Of a stretch of DNA of 6,383 nucleotides, positions 1-6,373 are shown one piece after another. The stretch covers positions 1-6,383 of the forward strand of contig CAVXTT010000024.1 of assembly GCA_963764685.1 (NCBI GenBank). The letters run 5' to 3'. The notes beneath the pieces were generated by a model, which was not told the origin of the DNA, did no database searches, and saw nothing but the letters and a program-made list of their open reading frames with translations. A program made the translations under genes and the position numbers. Origin of the DNA: CAVXTT01 sp963764685. Its GTDB lineage: Bacteria > Bacteroidota > Ignavibacteria > Ignavibacteriales > Ignavibacteriaceae. The first letter of the stretch is position 1. Each line of letters starts with the position of its first letter.

Positions 1-50
1 TGCAACAGACCCTTTTAACCGTGGGGCTGAATAAAAACAAAATTATCCTT

Positions 51-67
51 AACCCCTTCAAGGGGTT
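51..67. repeat. Palindrome, REP-like unit A copy 1
   Basis: AACCCCTT at 51-58 is the exact reverse complement of AAGGGGTT at 60-67, giving a near-perfect 17-bp palindrome around C59. A second related palindrome with the same CCCC...GGGG core lies at 185-200, so this is a recurring element and not a lone terminator. Neither copy follows a recognisable gene end. The C-rich stem with a short loop fits the imperfect palindromes mobilised by REP-associated tyrosine transposases, but no transposase gene is in the window, so that assignment is inference. Confidence 0.6.
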
Positions 68-184
68 TATCAATCTTGAATATATAACCAAGGAAAAGTA
101 CCTGATTGCGGTGGGAGTCAGAAGCTCAAAAAAAAATGATGAGTAATCCCCGTTCGGGAAAGTTACGTTTAATATTCAATGGCA

Positions 185-200
185 AACCCCTGAAGGGGTT
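185..200. repeat. Palindrome, REP-like unit A copy 2
   Basis: AACCCC (185-190) and GGGGTT (195-200) are exact reverse complements around a TGAA loop. The core matches the palindrome at 51-67 (AACCCCTTCAAGGGGTT against AACCCCTGAAGGGGTT). The two copies are about 135 bp apart and both belong to the non-coding block before the lipoprotein gene. Confidence 0.6.
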
Positions 201-225
201 GACGTGTATATATTTATCCCCCTTC

Positions 226-299
226 CCCACGGTTAGAAACCGTGGGCTATTTGAAAACCGTGGGCTATTAGATTATATGGAAACCCGTGATTGGGCTAT
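226..299. repeat. REP-like unit B: hairpin plus tandem partial copies
   Basis: CCCACGGTT (226-234) and AACCGTGGG (238-246) form a perfect 9-bp inverted repeat around an AGA loop. The right arm with its tail, AACCGTGGGCTAT (238-250), is repeated exactly at 256-268. A decayed copy with a 3-base insertion (AAACCCGTGATTGGGCTAT) lies at 281-299. A fourth relative, AACCGTGGGGCT, is at 18-29. The mixture of one full hairpin, one exact half and progressively decayed halves looks like a REP-type cluster that has expanded and then eroded. No adjacent transposase is visible. Confidence 0.6.
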
Positions 300-472
300 C
301 TGGAAACCATTATCTGATTCTGGTATTTTGGATAGATATGCTTTCGATGCTTAATCCAATCCTTCCGGATTGATGCCCTGTTCTTTAGCCTAAATTGTTC
401 GTAAATTTATACCCTATTTCAATAGTTAAACCGTAAACTTATTCTGTTTGTCTAACTTCAGAATACTAAATC

Positions 473-480
473 GGAGGAAG
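473..480 (+). promoter_or_regulatory. Ribosome binding site of the lipoprotein gene
   Basis: GGAGGAAG sits just before the ATG at 483, with GGAGG ending 5 bases upstream. It is the strongest Shine-Dalgarno match in the window. It fixes the start of the lipoprotein gene, consistent with the signal peptide that begins immediately at that ATG. Confidence 0.75.
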
Positions 481-482
481 TT

Positions 483-1398
483 ATGAATATTAAATCAGCA
501 CTAGTTTTTTCGGTCATAATACTAACATTAATTATTCTGCCGGGCTGCCAGGATGCCAGCTCCCCAAATGAGAATGGTGTGGCGACTGATCAGCTTACCT
601 ATGAGACTGTAAACAGCGATATGGGGTTAATGAAGAACGGCGGTATGGAGTTTGACAGCGCTGCCGGAGTATTTTCTATCGGATGGAATGAGATGTTCAG
701 ACCATTTGAGGATGGCGGTGATGTAAGAGGGATGGCTTTTGCTGTGGGTTTTGGAGATGGGGAAACAGATCTGACTCATTTCAGGAGATCCGGTTTGGAT
801 ATGGGGAGTGTATTTATAAATTATTCGGGTAATCAGATCGAACTGCATAAAAGATATCACCGGGTAAGAGGAACAGCATACACACTGTTTGAAAGACCTT
901 TCGGATTCGTGCGGGCCTGACAGTCTGCTTCAATATATTCCCAACACAGAATATCAGTTTGAAGTTACCGGCTCTGAGGCATTTGCGCCTATTACAATTT
1001 CGTTGACTTCCCCCTCTTCCCTTATGGATATTACAGCACCGTCGCAGGGTTCTGTTATAAACCCTAACGAAAACCTTACTATTACCTGGCAGGGCGGTAA
1101 TGCTGATCAGAAAACAGTTCTAAGAGTAATGCCTCATCCAAAGCCGCAGCGAGAACCGGGAAGACATCATATGCAGCCTCCTCCGCGGTTTGATAAAGTA
1201 ATTGTAGTTATCCTTGAGAATAATCCCGGTACTTATACTTTTACCTCAGAGCAGATCCTTGAAATGCTGAGCGGACTTGAAGCAGATGGAATAGCTGTAG
1301 AAGTTTCACAGGTGGATGTTGGTGAAGTAACCCATCCTAACGGTATGCTTAAAACTGCAATGAGAAATGGAAGTAATGTAAAGTTGAGGATCGAATAA
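483..1398 (+). CDS. Putative lipoprotein, interrupted by a +1 frameshift
   Basis: Function is not recognised. The 5' part (483-920) starts after a good ribosome binding site and encodes a lipoprotein signal peptide: a hydrophobic stretch at residues 7-19, then L-P-G-C with the lipidation cysteine at residue 22. This predicts a lipid-anchored envelope protein. The frame closes at 918-920, but a frame shifted by +1 is open from 868 and continues to TAA at 1396-1398 with sensible protein sequence. Removing one base near 888-894 gives a single protein of 304 residues, and the junction then reads ...GTAYTLFE-DLSDSCGP... The downstream part is strand-like. It contains an I-x-x-P-x-x-G-x-V...L-x-I-x-W segment at restored residues about 184-203, which resembles Kre9/KNH-like or Ig-like adhesive modules; this is a weak resemblance. 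An unusual Pro/His/Arg-rich insert lies at restored residues about 217-236. The gene is monocistronic, with a terminator 25 bases downstream. One gene with an indel is much more likely than two genes, because the second frame has no start signal of its own beyond a TTG at 889. Confidence 0.75.
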
Positions 1399-1422
1399 GA
1401 TTAATAAATTTTCAGTAAAATT

Positions 1423-1450
1423 AAAGCCGCTCCCTTGAGCGGCTTTTTTT
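1423..1450 (+). terminator. Rho-independent terminator of the lipoprotein gene
   Basis: AAAGCCGCTC (1423-1432) pairs perfectly with GAGCGGCTTT (1437-1446) around a CCTT loop, and T residues continue to 1450. It starts 25 bases after the lipoprotein stop codon. On the minus strand the same hairpin is followed by TTTAATTTTAC, and it lies 26 bp beyond the stop of the converging barrel gene, so it may serve both genes. Confidence 0.9.
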
Positions 1451-1475
1451 ACCAGACCTGGTATTCAACATTTGA

Positions 1476-2078
1476 TTAAAACGATCCAAATTTCAGAGTC
1501 AGCACACCTGAAAAGCCAGCCAGATCGCTATTTTGAAGAACATTATAATTTACTCCGGAAATGTACCTGTAGCTGACTCCGGCATTGATCCTGAAGAAGG
1601 AAATTACATTGAGTTCAACATTTGCTGCCGGTTCAAGAACAAAGAACTCATCATTGCCGTGATTATGTCCATCCTCCCAATCGCCGTGAGATTGATCTGA
1701 GAAATTAACATTTCCTGCACCAATAAGAGAGTAGACGGAAAAATGTATCATTTGATCAGAAAGGATTATATACTCAAGCTCAAGACCTCCGTAACCAAAA
1801 TTAATTAAGGCTTGATTACCGTCAATAATGTAATCAGCATTAATATGGTTAACCAGACCGTAACCGCCGCCGCCGATGACAAAAGTATGATTGATTATCC
1901 ATCCGCCCCGTCCCCCAAGCAATACAGCTGATTTATCATATATTTGAGTGTACTTAATCACGGGTCCACCAAATCCACCGTTGCTTATTTCACCCTTTCC
2001 CATTAAGGTTTCTTCCTGGGCAAACATCTGAAACCCTGAAATAAAGAATGTTATGAACAGAATAGCTAAGATTTTCAT
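1476..2078 (-). CDS. Putative outer-membrane beta-barrel protein
   Basis: This 200-residue protein has an N-terminal signal peptide: Lys2, a hydrophobic core at residues 3-14, and a likely cleavage after FAQ at 19-21. The mature chain is built of short alternating hydrophobic/polar strands separated by Gly- and Asn-rich turns and ends in an aromatic residue (Phe200). This pattern is typical of small outer-membrane barrels. A glycine-rich N-terminal part (GGFGG near 34-38, GGRGG near 55-59, GGGGYG near 69-74) gives it a distinctive signature. I associate that signature with uncharacterised Bacteroidota/Ignavibacteriota proteins, but cannot name a function. One predicted loop, residues about 127-144, is rich in His, Asp and Glu (three His) and could bind metal or simply be an acidic extracellular loop. 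The start is set by the signal peptide; the ribosome binding site is weak (a GGAAA-like stretch). The gene converges on the lipoprotein gene. No partner gene adjoins it. Confidence 0.75.
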   Translation of the reverse strand: MKILAILFITFFISGFQMFAQEETLMGKGEISNGGFGGPVIKYTQIYDKSAVLLGGRGGWIINHTFVIGGGGYGLVNHINADYIIDGNQALINFGYGGLELEYIILSDQMIHFSVYSLIGAGNVNFSDQSHGDWEDGHNHGNDEFFVLEPAANVELNVISFFRINAGVSYRYISGVNYNVLQNSDLAGFSGVLTLKFGSF

Positions 2079-2110
2079 TTTGTTTCCAAATATTTTTATT
2101 AAATGTGAGA

Positions 2111-2118
2111 CAAAATTA
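2111..2118 (-). promoter_or_regulatory. Possible promoter -7 box of the barrel gene
   Basis: On the minus strand the sequence TAATTTTG matches the Bacteroidota-type -7 consensus TAnnTTTG and lies 32 bases before the barrel gene ATG. About 19 bases further upstream only a weak T-rich match to the -33 box is present. This is a motif match in AT-rich DNA and should be treated as tentative. The rest of 2079-2271 holds no gene or convincing hairpin that I can see, including no clear terminator after the MarC gene. Confidence 0.25.
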
Positions 2119-2271
2119 ATGCCACAGGAAAATAAAATCGATCTTATTCTTCGGGGATGGTAAAATTACCTGATAAGAGGTGAAAATAAATGATGGTAAA
2201 GGAAATTTAATCTTATAGATGAATTATGTTTTTTGAAAGAATAACAAAAACACCTACGCAGGAAAAGGAAC

Positions 2272-2916
2272 TTAAAGAAGGTCCTTGATGCCAATAATTA
2301 AGAACTGGATACTTATACAGATCAGCAGAAATCCCATTATCCTGGAAAGATTATCGACTCCGGTTTCACCAAGTATTCTGCTCATATAAACTGCACTCCG
2401 GAGAAAAAGCCACGAGACCACTGCAGTAATTACTATTGCAAGTATTACGCCGGTTATGGCTAAAATTTTTTCATAACCATTTTGGCCATGTATTGTTGCT
2501 GACATTGTAATCACTGTTGCAATAGCTCCGGGCCCGCTTAAACTTGGCATAGCAAGTGGACTAAATGAGATATTCTTCTTCTGAACTGATTCCTGCTTTC
2601 CCGCTACGGCTTTTATTGTTTCAGCAGGAAACAGCATACGAAAACCGAGATACCCTATTACTATTCCGCCTGCTATACGTATTCCCGGTACTGAAATACC
2701 GAAGAAGCTCATTATAAGATGACCGGCTACAAGAAAGGTGACTAAAATAGCAGTCATATAAATACAAGCTAATATGATTTGATGATTGCGCTCTCTATCG
2801 CTGAGATGTGTGCTTATACTCATCAAAAGGACTGCTGTACTTGCAGGATTAATAATAGGCAGAAGGATTATTAATGTAACAAGAACAGAAGAAAAGAAAC
2901 CCCCTATTACCTGCAT
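2272..2916 (-). CDS. MarC family integral membrane protein
   Basis: The protein belongs to the MarC family of inner-membrane proteins (UPF0056), whose members are about 200-220 residues. This one has 214 and is complete. Six hydrophobic segments can be read at about residues 8-28, 46-68, 78-96, 118-140, 150-172 and 192-210. Family hallmarks are I-N-P-A-S at 22-26 in the first segment, P-L-A-M-P-S-L-S-G-P-G-A at 120-131 opening the fourth, and a C-terminal RIMGFLL...Q-F...G-I at 192-209. The two proline-containing half-sites suggest the internal duplication typical of the family. The molecular role is unsettled: the early link to multiple antibiotic resistance in E. coli was not upheld, and a transport activity is only presumed. 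An AAAGGA site precedes the ATG. The gene begins 33 bp after the kaiC-like stop codon on the same strand, so the two are probably co-transcribed. Confidence 0.9.
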   Translation of the reverse strand: MQVIGGFFSSVLVTLIILLPIINPASTAVLLMSISTHLSDRERNHQIILACIYMTAILVTFLVAGHLIMSFFGISVPGIRIAGGIVIGYLGFRMLFPAETIKAVAGKQESVQKKNISFSPLAMPSLSGPGAIATVITMSATIHGQNGYEKILAITGVILAIVITAVVSWLFLRSAVYMSRILGETGVDNLSRIMGFLLICISIQFLIIGIKDLL

Positions 2917-2922
2917 ATGAAG

Positions 2923-2928
2923 TCCTTT
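2923..2928 (-). promoter_or_regulatory. Ribosome binding site of the MarC gene
   Basis: On the minus strand AAAGGA ends six bases before the ATG at 2916. It supports the chosen start and lies within the 33-bp gap after the kaiC-like gene, as expected for translation from a shared transcript. Confidence 0.65.
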
Positions 2929-2949
2929 AACTTTTTTATTTTGCGCAGA

Positions 2950-4654
2950 TTATGTATCTGCCTTTCGGCTCTCTGCCATTTTTTTCTTATCGGCTGTGAG
3001 CCTTAAAATGTTTGCTTTTTCCATTTCAATGATCTTGAGTGCTTCAGATTCCTCTGCTTTAAAATCAGATCTTAACAGCACAATACTGGCTTCCATAGCT
3101 GCACGCTTTATTTCTAAATCAAATTGTCTCCGCTCAATTTCCTGTTCGCGTAATAATTGCTCTGCTCCATTCTTGGTTTCCTGTGATAACCTTGCCGAGC
3201 CGGTTAGTACCCCCTCGGGTCCGACATAGACATTAAGCAGTTCTATTCCTTTATCGGTTAATATAAACTCACGGATTTGATTGGAATGGGACATACCGCG
3301 TGATTTAAGGATATATAACCCTCTGTTACGCTCGCCGCCGATTTCAATGTCACGAAGCAGCAGCCATGTATCTATTAATGAGGAGATGGCCACATCTGTA
3401 AATTCCTGATTGTAGCCGCCATTTGAAAGACTTGCGAAGAATGCAGTAATATTGTTCATCTTCAAAAAATCAACAAGTCGAAGCAGCATTATTTTTACTT
3501 CCGTCTGGTTTGTTCCAATTACGAAAGCATCTATAGGATCAAGAACGACTATCTGCGGTTTAACTTTATTAATTAATTTTATAGATGTGGTCAGATGATG
3601 TTCCAATCCGTGAAGGGTTGGACGAGTTGCATGAAAGTGGAGTAAACCTTTTTTTGTCCAGGGCTCTAACTCTATTCCGATGGATGACATATTACGCATA
3701 AACTGGCTTGGTGATTCCTCAAATGCAAAATAAAGAACCTTTTCGCCCCGCCTGCACGCTGCTTCAACAAATTTTGCTGCAAGACTGGTTTTGCCGGTAC
3801 CTGCTGTACCTGAAACAAGAATAGTACTGCCGCGAAAGTAGCCTTTCCCGGAAAGCATCGTATCAAGACGTTGAATACCGGTGGATATTCTTTCCTTAGA
3901 TGATATATGATTTAATCCCAGCGATGTTACCGGCAGAACAGAGAACCCGTCTTCATCGATCAGGAAAGGATATTCATTGGTACCGTGTGTTGAACCGCGG
4001 TATTTAACAATACGAAGACGCCTGATGGACGATTGGTCTGTTACACGGTGATCAAGAAGGATAACACAATCGGAAACATATTCCTCAAGACCCTGCCGTG
4101 TTAATGAACCGTTACCCCTTTCTCCTGTTATGATTGCCGTGACACCTTTCTTCTTCAGCCAGCCGAATAATCTTCTGAGCTCAGTGCGGATTATAACCTG
4201 GTTGGGCAGAGCAGAAAACAAAGATTCTATAGTATCAAGCACAACACGCTTTGCCCCGATGTTCTCTATCGCCTGATGTATACGGACAAACAAACCCCGC
4301 AGATCATATTCACCCTCCTCTTCAATTTCACCACGGTCAATATGAATGTGCTCAAGCCATATTTTTTTGTCTGCGGCGAGACCCTCCAGATCAAACCCAA
4401 GGGATTTAACATTCGAAGTTAGTTCCTTTTCCGTTTCCTCGAATGATATAAATACACCCGGTTCATTATACTGTGTTGCACCGCGGACAAGAAACTCCAT
4501 ACCGAAATAGTGTTTTTCCGCAGCCTGGACCTCCACACACAAGTGTGGTCCGTCCCCTGGGCAGCCCGCCTCCTGTAATTTCATCAAGTCCCTGGATATT
4601 AGTAGGGCATTTTGAAAGAGTTTCCCTCTTAAATTTTAATGCTTTCTTCTTCAT
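2950..4654 (-). CDS. KaiC-like double-domain ATPase, frameshift in Walker A1
   Basis: This is a KaiC/RadA-superfamily ATPase with two RecA-like domains. As printed, the frame opened at 4654 fails within codons 48-51 (its stop is near 4466), and the rest of the protein is in another frame that stays open to 2950. Removing one base at about 4504-4507 gives one protein of 567 residues. Domain I has Walker A GGPGCGKT (41-48), the paired catalytic Glu-Glu (72-73) and Walker B ending at Asp140. Domain II has GTAGTGKT (282-289), Glu-Glu (312-313) and Walker B ending at Asp372. The autophosphorylation region reads TDVAISSLIDT, so the cyanobacterial Ser431/Thr432 pair becomes Ser424/Ser425, with the Thr426 equivalent kept. 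After VYVGPEGVLTGSARL, residues about 495-560 form a charged helix, probably a coiled coil, instead of the cyanobacterial KaiA-binding tail. The length compares with 519 residues in Synechococcus KaiC. No kaiA or kaiB is in the window, so a circadian role is not implied; signalling or stress roles are known for such homologues. The ATG at 4654 is chosen because the domain I sequence needs it. A start at 4587 would lose Walker A1. The ribosome binding site is weak. Confidence 0.9.
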
Positions 4655-4815
4655 AATTATCTTTACTTATATATGTTTTGTCGTCTCTCTTTGAGAATTA
4701 TTTGGTTATTATTTGTTAATAATGTACCAATACTTATACCGCCTATTCAATAATCCAATGGGATGAAAAAGGGATTAGTTCCTCCGGTCGGGCTTGGATA
4801 TTGCTCTAAAAAAGG

Positions 4816-4849
4816 AAAGAGCGGTTATAATTTTATAACCGCTCTTTTT
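4816..4849 (-). terminator. Bidirectional-looking terminator after the OmpA gene
   Basis: AAAGAGCGGTTATAA (4816-4830) is the exact reverse complement of TTATAACCGCTCTTT (4833-4847), giving a 15-bp inverted repeat around two bases. On the minus strand it lies about 50 bases after the OmpA-family stop codon and is followed by TTTCCTTTTTT, so it should end that transcript and insulate the kaiC-like gene downstream. On the plus strand it also ends in a T run to 4849, but no plus-strand gene precedes it. Confidence 0.85.
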
Positions 4850-4898
4850 ACATTTCAAGTCACTCCATCAAATGGGAGCTGCCGGGAACTCTGAGTAA

Positions 4899-6362
4899 TT
4901 ATTTTTTAATAAGTTTTATTTCAACTCTTCTGTTCATAGCTCTTCCTTCATCAGTATCATTTGAAGCGATCGGCCTGGATTCTCCTAAAGGAATTATTTC
5001 CAGCCTGCTTCGTTCAACTCCGTTGGATACAAGATAATTTACTACAGACTCTGCTCTTCTTCTTGAAAGATCCATATTATAGGAATCAGAACCAACAGCA
5101 TCAGTATGTCCTTCAACGCTCCATCTTGTATCAGGATTAGTTTGCATCGATTGGGCAAGCTGATTAAGCACCGGGTAAGCAGACGGAAGCAGATCCGATT
5201 TATTGAATTCAAAGTTTGTATCTCCCGCTAAAGTTACAACTTCTTTAATCCTCACAGTATCTTTTTGTGTAGAACAGCCTTTCTCATCAACCTGTTCGCC
5301 GCGCGGGGTATTTGGACATTCATCTTTATAATCAGGAACACCGTCACCATCAGAATCTATCGGGCAGCCCCTGTCATCAACCTTTGCACCACTCGGTGTT
5401 TCAGGGCATTTATCTACATCATCAGGAACACCGTCAGCGTCGCTGTCAGGGCATCCGAATTCATTTACAACAACACCGGTCGGGGTATTAGGACACCTGT
5501 CTTTGGTATCGACAACACCATCTCCATCGGTATCAACAACGCATCCGTATTCATCAACCTGCATCCCGGCTTTTGTATTAGGACATTTGTCGAGATAATC
5601 AGGAACTCCGTCGCCGTCACTATCAATCGGACATCCGGCTTCATCGACATTAACACCAGCCGGGGTATCAGGGCATTTATCATTTTCATCCTTCACACCA
5701 TCACCGTCACTGTCAGAAGCAGCACCAATAGAAAACGTGAGACCACCTAATGCATAGATCGCAAGGTCATTTCCCCCTGAGGGCGGCAAAGCATCCCAGT
5801 CATCTTTTGAACTAAATTGCGAGCCGACTGCAATGTTTAAGCTTATTTCCTTCGACAAAAGAAATTTCAGACCAGCTTCAGCGTGATAGTTTACATCGGT
5901 ACCCTCAAATGTTCTTCCTGAATATGGAAGAGATACATCATTGGGGTCTTTCGGATTAAACCATTGATATGAAGCGCCGAGAAAAATAAATGGGAAAACC
6001 GCCTCTTGTATTGAGAAAGTATACGAAAGTCCGCCTCCCAGATTAACAGTTGAAGCTCTGAAAGTTTCAGGGTTTTGTTGAGTTGCAACCAATCCCTTCC
6101 CCCCAATATAACCAGCACTATAAAATCCCCTTATGCTGAAAATACCTGATGAGGTTGTGGGAAAGAAATATTCAAGGCTTCCTCTTCCCATAATTTCAGG
6201 TTTTATATCGGGATAATCTGTTAAGCCGAGCAGCGTTCCTGCTTCAGCAGTAATTCCAACAGTCCCGGAAAATGCGTGGTATTTTCTTTCGCTCTGAGTT
6301 TGTGAATAATTTAGTGTGGAGATAAAAAATATCAATACTAACAACTGTAAAATAGATTTCAT
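4899..6362 (-). CDS. OmpA family outer-membrane protein with TSP3 repeats
   Basis: This 487-residue protein anchors the outer membrane to peptidoglycan. A signal peptide covers residues 1 to about 20-22. Residues about 25-213 look like an outer-membrane barrel with alternating strands and Gly/aromatic girdles. Residues 217-363 are five thrombospondin type 3 units starting at D217, D247, D277, D306 and D336. Each begins with a D-S/T-D-G/A-D-G-V calcium-binding loop and carries a cysteine pair (230/244, 260/274, 290/304, 319/333, 349/363) likely to form disulfides. The C-terminal OmpA-like domain (about 373-487) contains GHTDAVG with Asp421 and L-S-R-R-R-A with Arg436. Their 15-residue spacing matches the two residues that bind diaminopimelate in characterised OmpA-like domains. 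The protein is complete and no key residue is missing. The calcium repeats probably form a rigid periplasmic spacer between barrel and cell wall. A good ribosome binding site fixes the start. The promoter lies beyond the window edge. The gene appears monocistronic, with a terminator 50 bases downstream. Confidence 0.93.
   Translation of the reverse strand: MKSILQLLVLIFFISTLNYSQTQSERKYHAFSGTVGITAEAGTLLGLTDYPDIKPEIMGRGSLEYFFPTTSSGIFSIRGFYSAGYIGGKGLVATQQNPETFRASTVNLGGGLSYTFSIQEAVFPFIFLGASYQWFNPKDPNDVSLPYSGRTFEGTDVNYHAEAGLKFLLSKEISLNIAVGSQFSSKDDWDALPPSGGNDLAIYALGGLTFSIGAASDSDGDGVKDENDKCPDTPAGVNVDEAGCPIDSDGDGVPDYLDKCPNTKAGMQVDEYGCVVDTDGDGVVDTKDRCPNTPTGVVVNEFGCPDSDADGVPDDVDKCPETPSGAKVDDRGCPIDSDGDGVPDYKDECPNTPRGEQVDEKGCSTQKDTVRIKEVVTLAGDTNFEFNKSDLLPSAYPVLNQLAQSMQTNPDTRWSVEGHTDAVGSDSYNMDLSRRRAESVVNYLVSNGVERSRLEIIPLGESRPIASNDTDEGRAMNRRVEIKLIKK
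5274..5714 (-). repeat. Five tandem ~90-bp units encoding TSP3 repeats
   Basis: Inside the OmpA-family gene, five in-frame units of about 30 codons (spacings 30, 30, 29 and 30 residues) encode the calcium-binding repeats. The unit starting at D306 is one residue short because its linker reads C-P-D instead of C-P-I-D. The units are similar in DNA, for example the recurring antisense forms of GATGGTGTTCCTGAT, but not identical, so they are diverged duplications. Such a block can change copy number by recombination. Confidence 0.85.
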
Positions 6363-6366
6363 TTAA

Positions 6367-6373
6367 CTTCCTT
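6367..6373 (-). promoter_or_regulatory. Ribosome binding site of the OmpA gene
   Basis: On the minus strand AAGGAAG lies four bases before the ATG at 6362, right at the window edge. It supports the chosen start, which is also the start of the signal peptide. Confidence 0.7.

Larger units (their letters stand above)
1..482. other. Non-coding region with REP-like hairpins
   Basis: No convincing gene lies in this stretch. The one open frame (106-354, plus strand) runs straight through the palindromic repeats, has no ribosome binding site, and its translation looks like translated repeat DNA. The stretch holds two AACCCC/GGGGTT palindromes, a CCCACGGTT/AACCGTGGG hairpin with extra direct copies, a single related copy at 18-29 (AACCGTGGGGCT), and a small CAATCC/GGATTG hairpin at 357-372 with a TTCC loop. 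The last 60 bases are AT-rich and must contain the leader, and probably the promoter, of the lipoprotein gene at 483, but I could not place promoter boxes with confidence. Confidence 0.6.

Noticed and set aside
106..354. Open frame of 82 codons on the plus strand
   Set aside because: It runs through the palindromic repeats, has no ribosome binding site, and its translation follows the repeat DNA, not a protein-like pattern.
2173..2215. ATAAGA/TCTTAT inverted repeat downstream of the MarC gene as a terminator
   Set aside because: The stem is six AT-rich base pairs with a very long loop and no adjoining T run on the minus strand. It is expected by chance in DNA of this composition.
4473..4694. 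Plus-strand open frame opposite the start of the kaiC-like gene
   Set aside because: It is antisense to the Walker A1 region and extends into AT-rich intergenic DNA. It has no start signals or domain features.
4600..4740. Sigma70-like or TTTG/TAnnTTTG promoter for the kaiC-like gene
   Set aside because: The region is AT-rich and offers several partial matches (for example TTCTCA and TATATA), but none has both boxes at proper spacing with a sensible leader.
4741..4815. Possible tRNA or tRNA remnant before the kaiC-like gene
   Set aside because: The CCTCCGGTCGGGCTTGG stretch looked tRNA-like at first, but there is no T-arm GTTCRA motif, no acceptor pairing and no anticodon arm on either strand.
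5265..5750. Long plus-strand open frame opposite the TSP3 region
   Set aside because: It is the antisense shadow of the calcium-repeat codons, and its own internal repetition is explained by those repeats.
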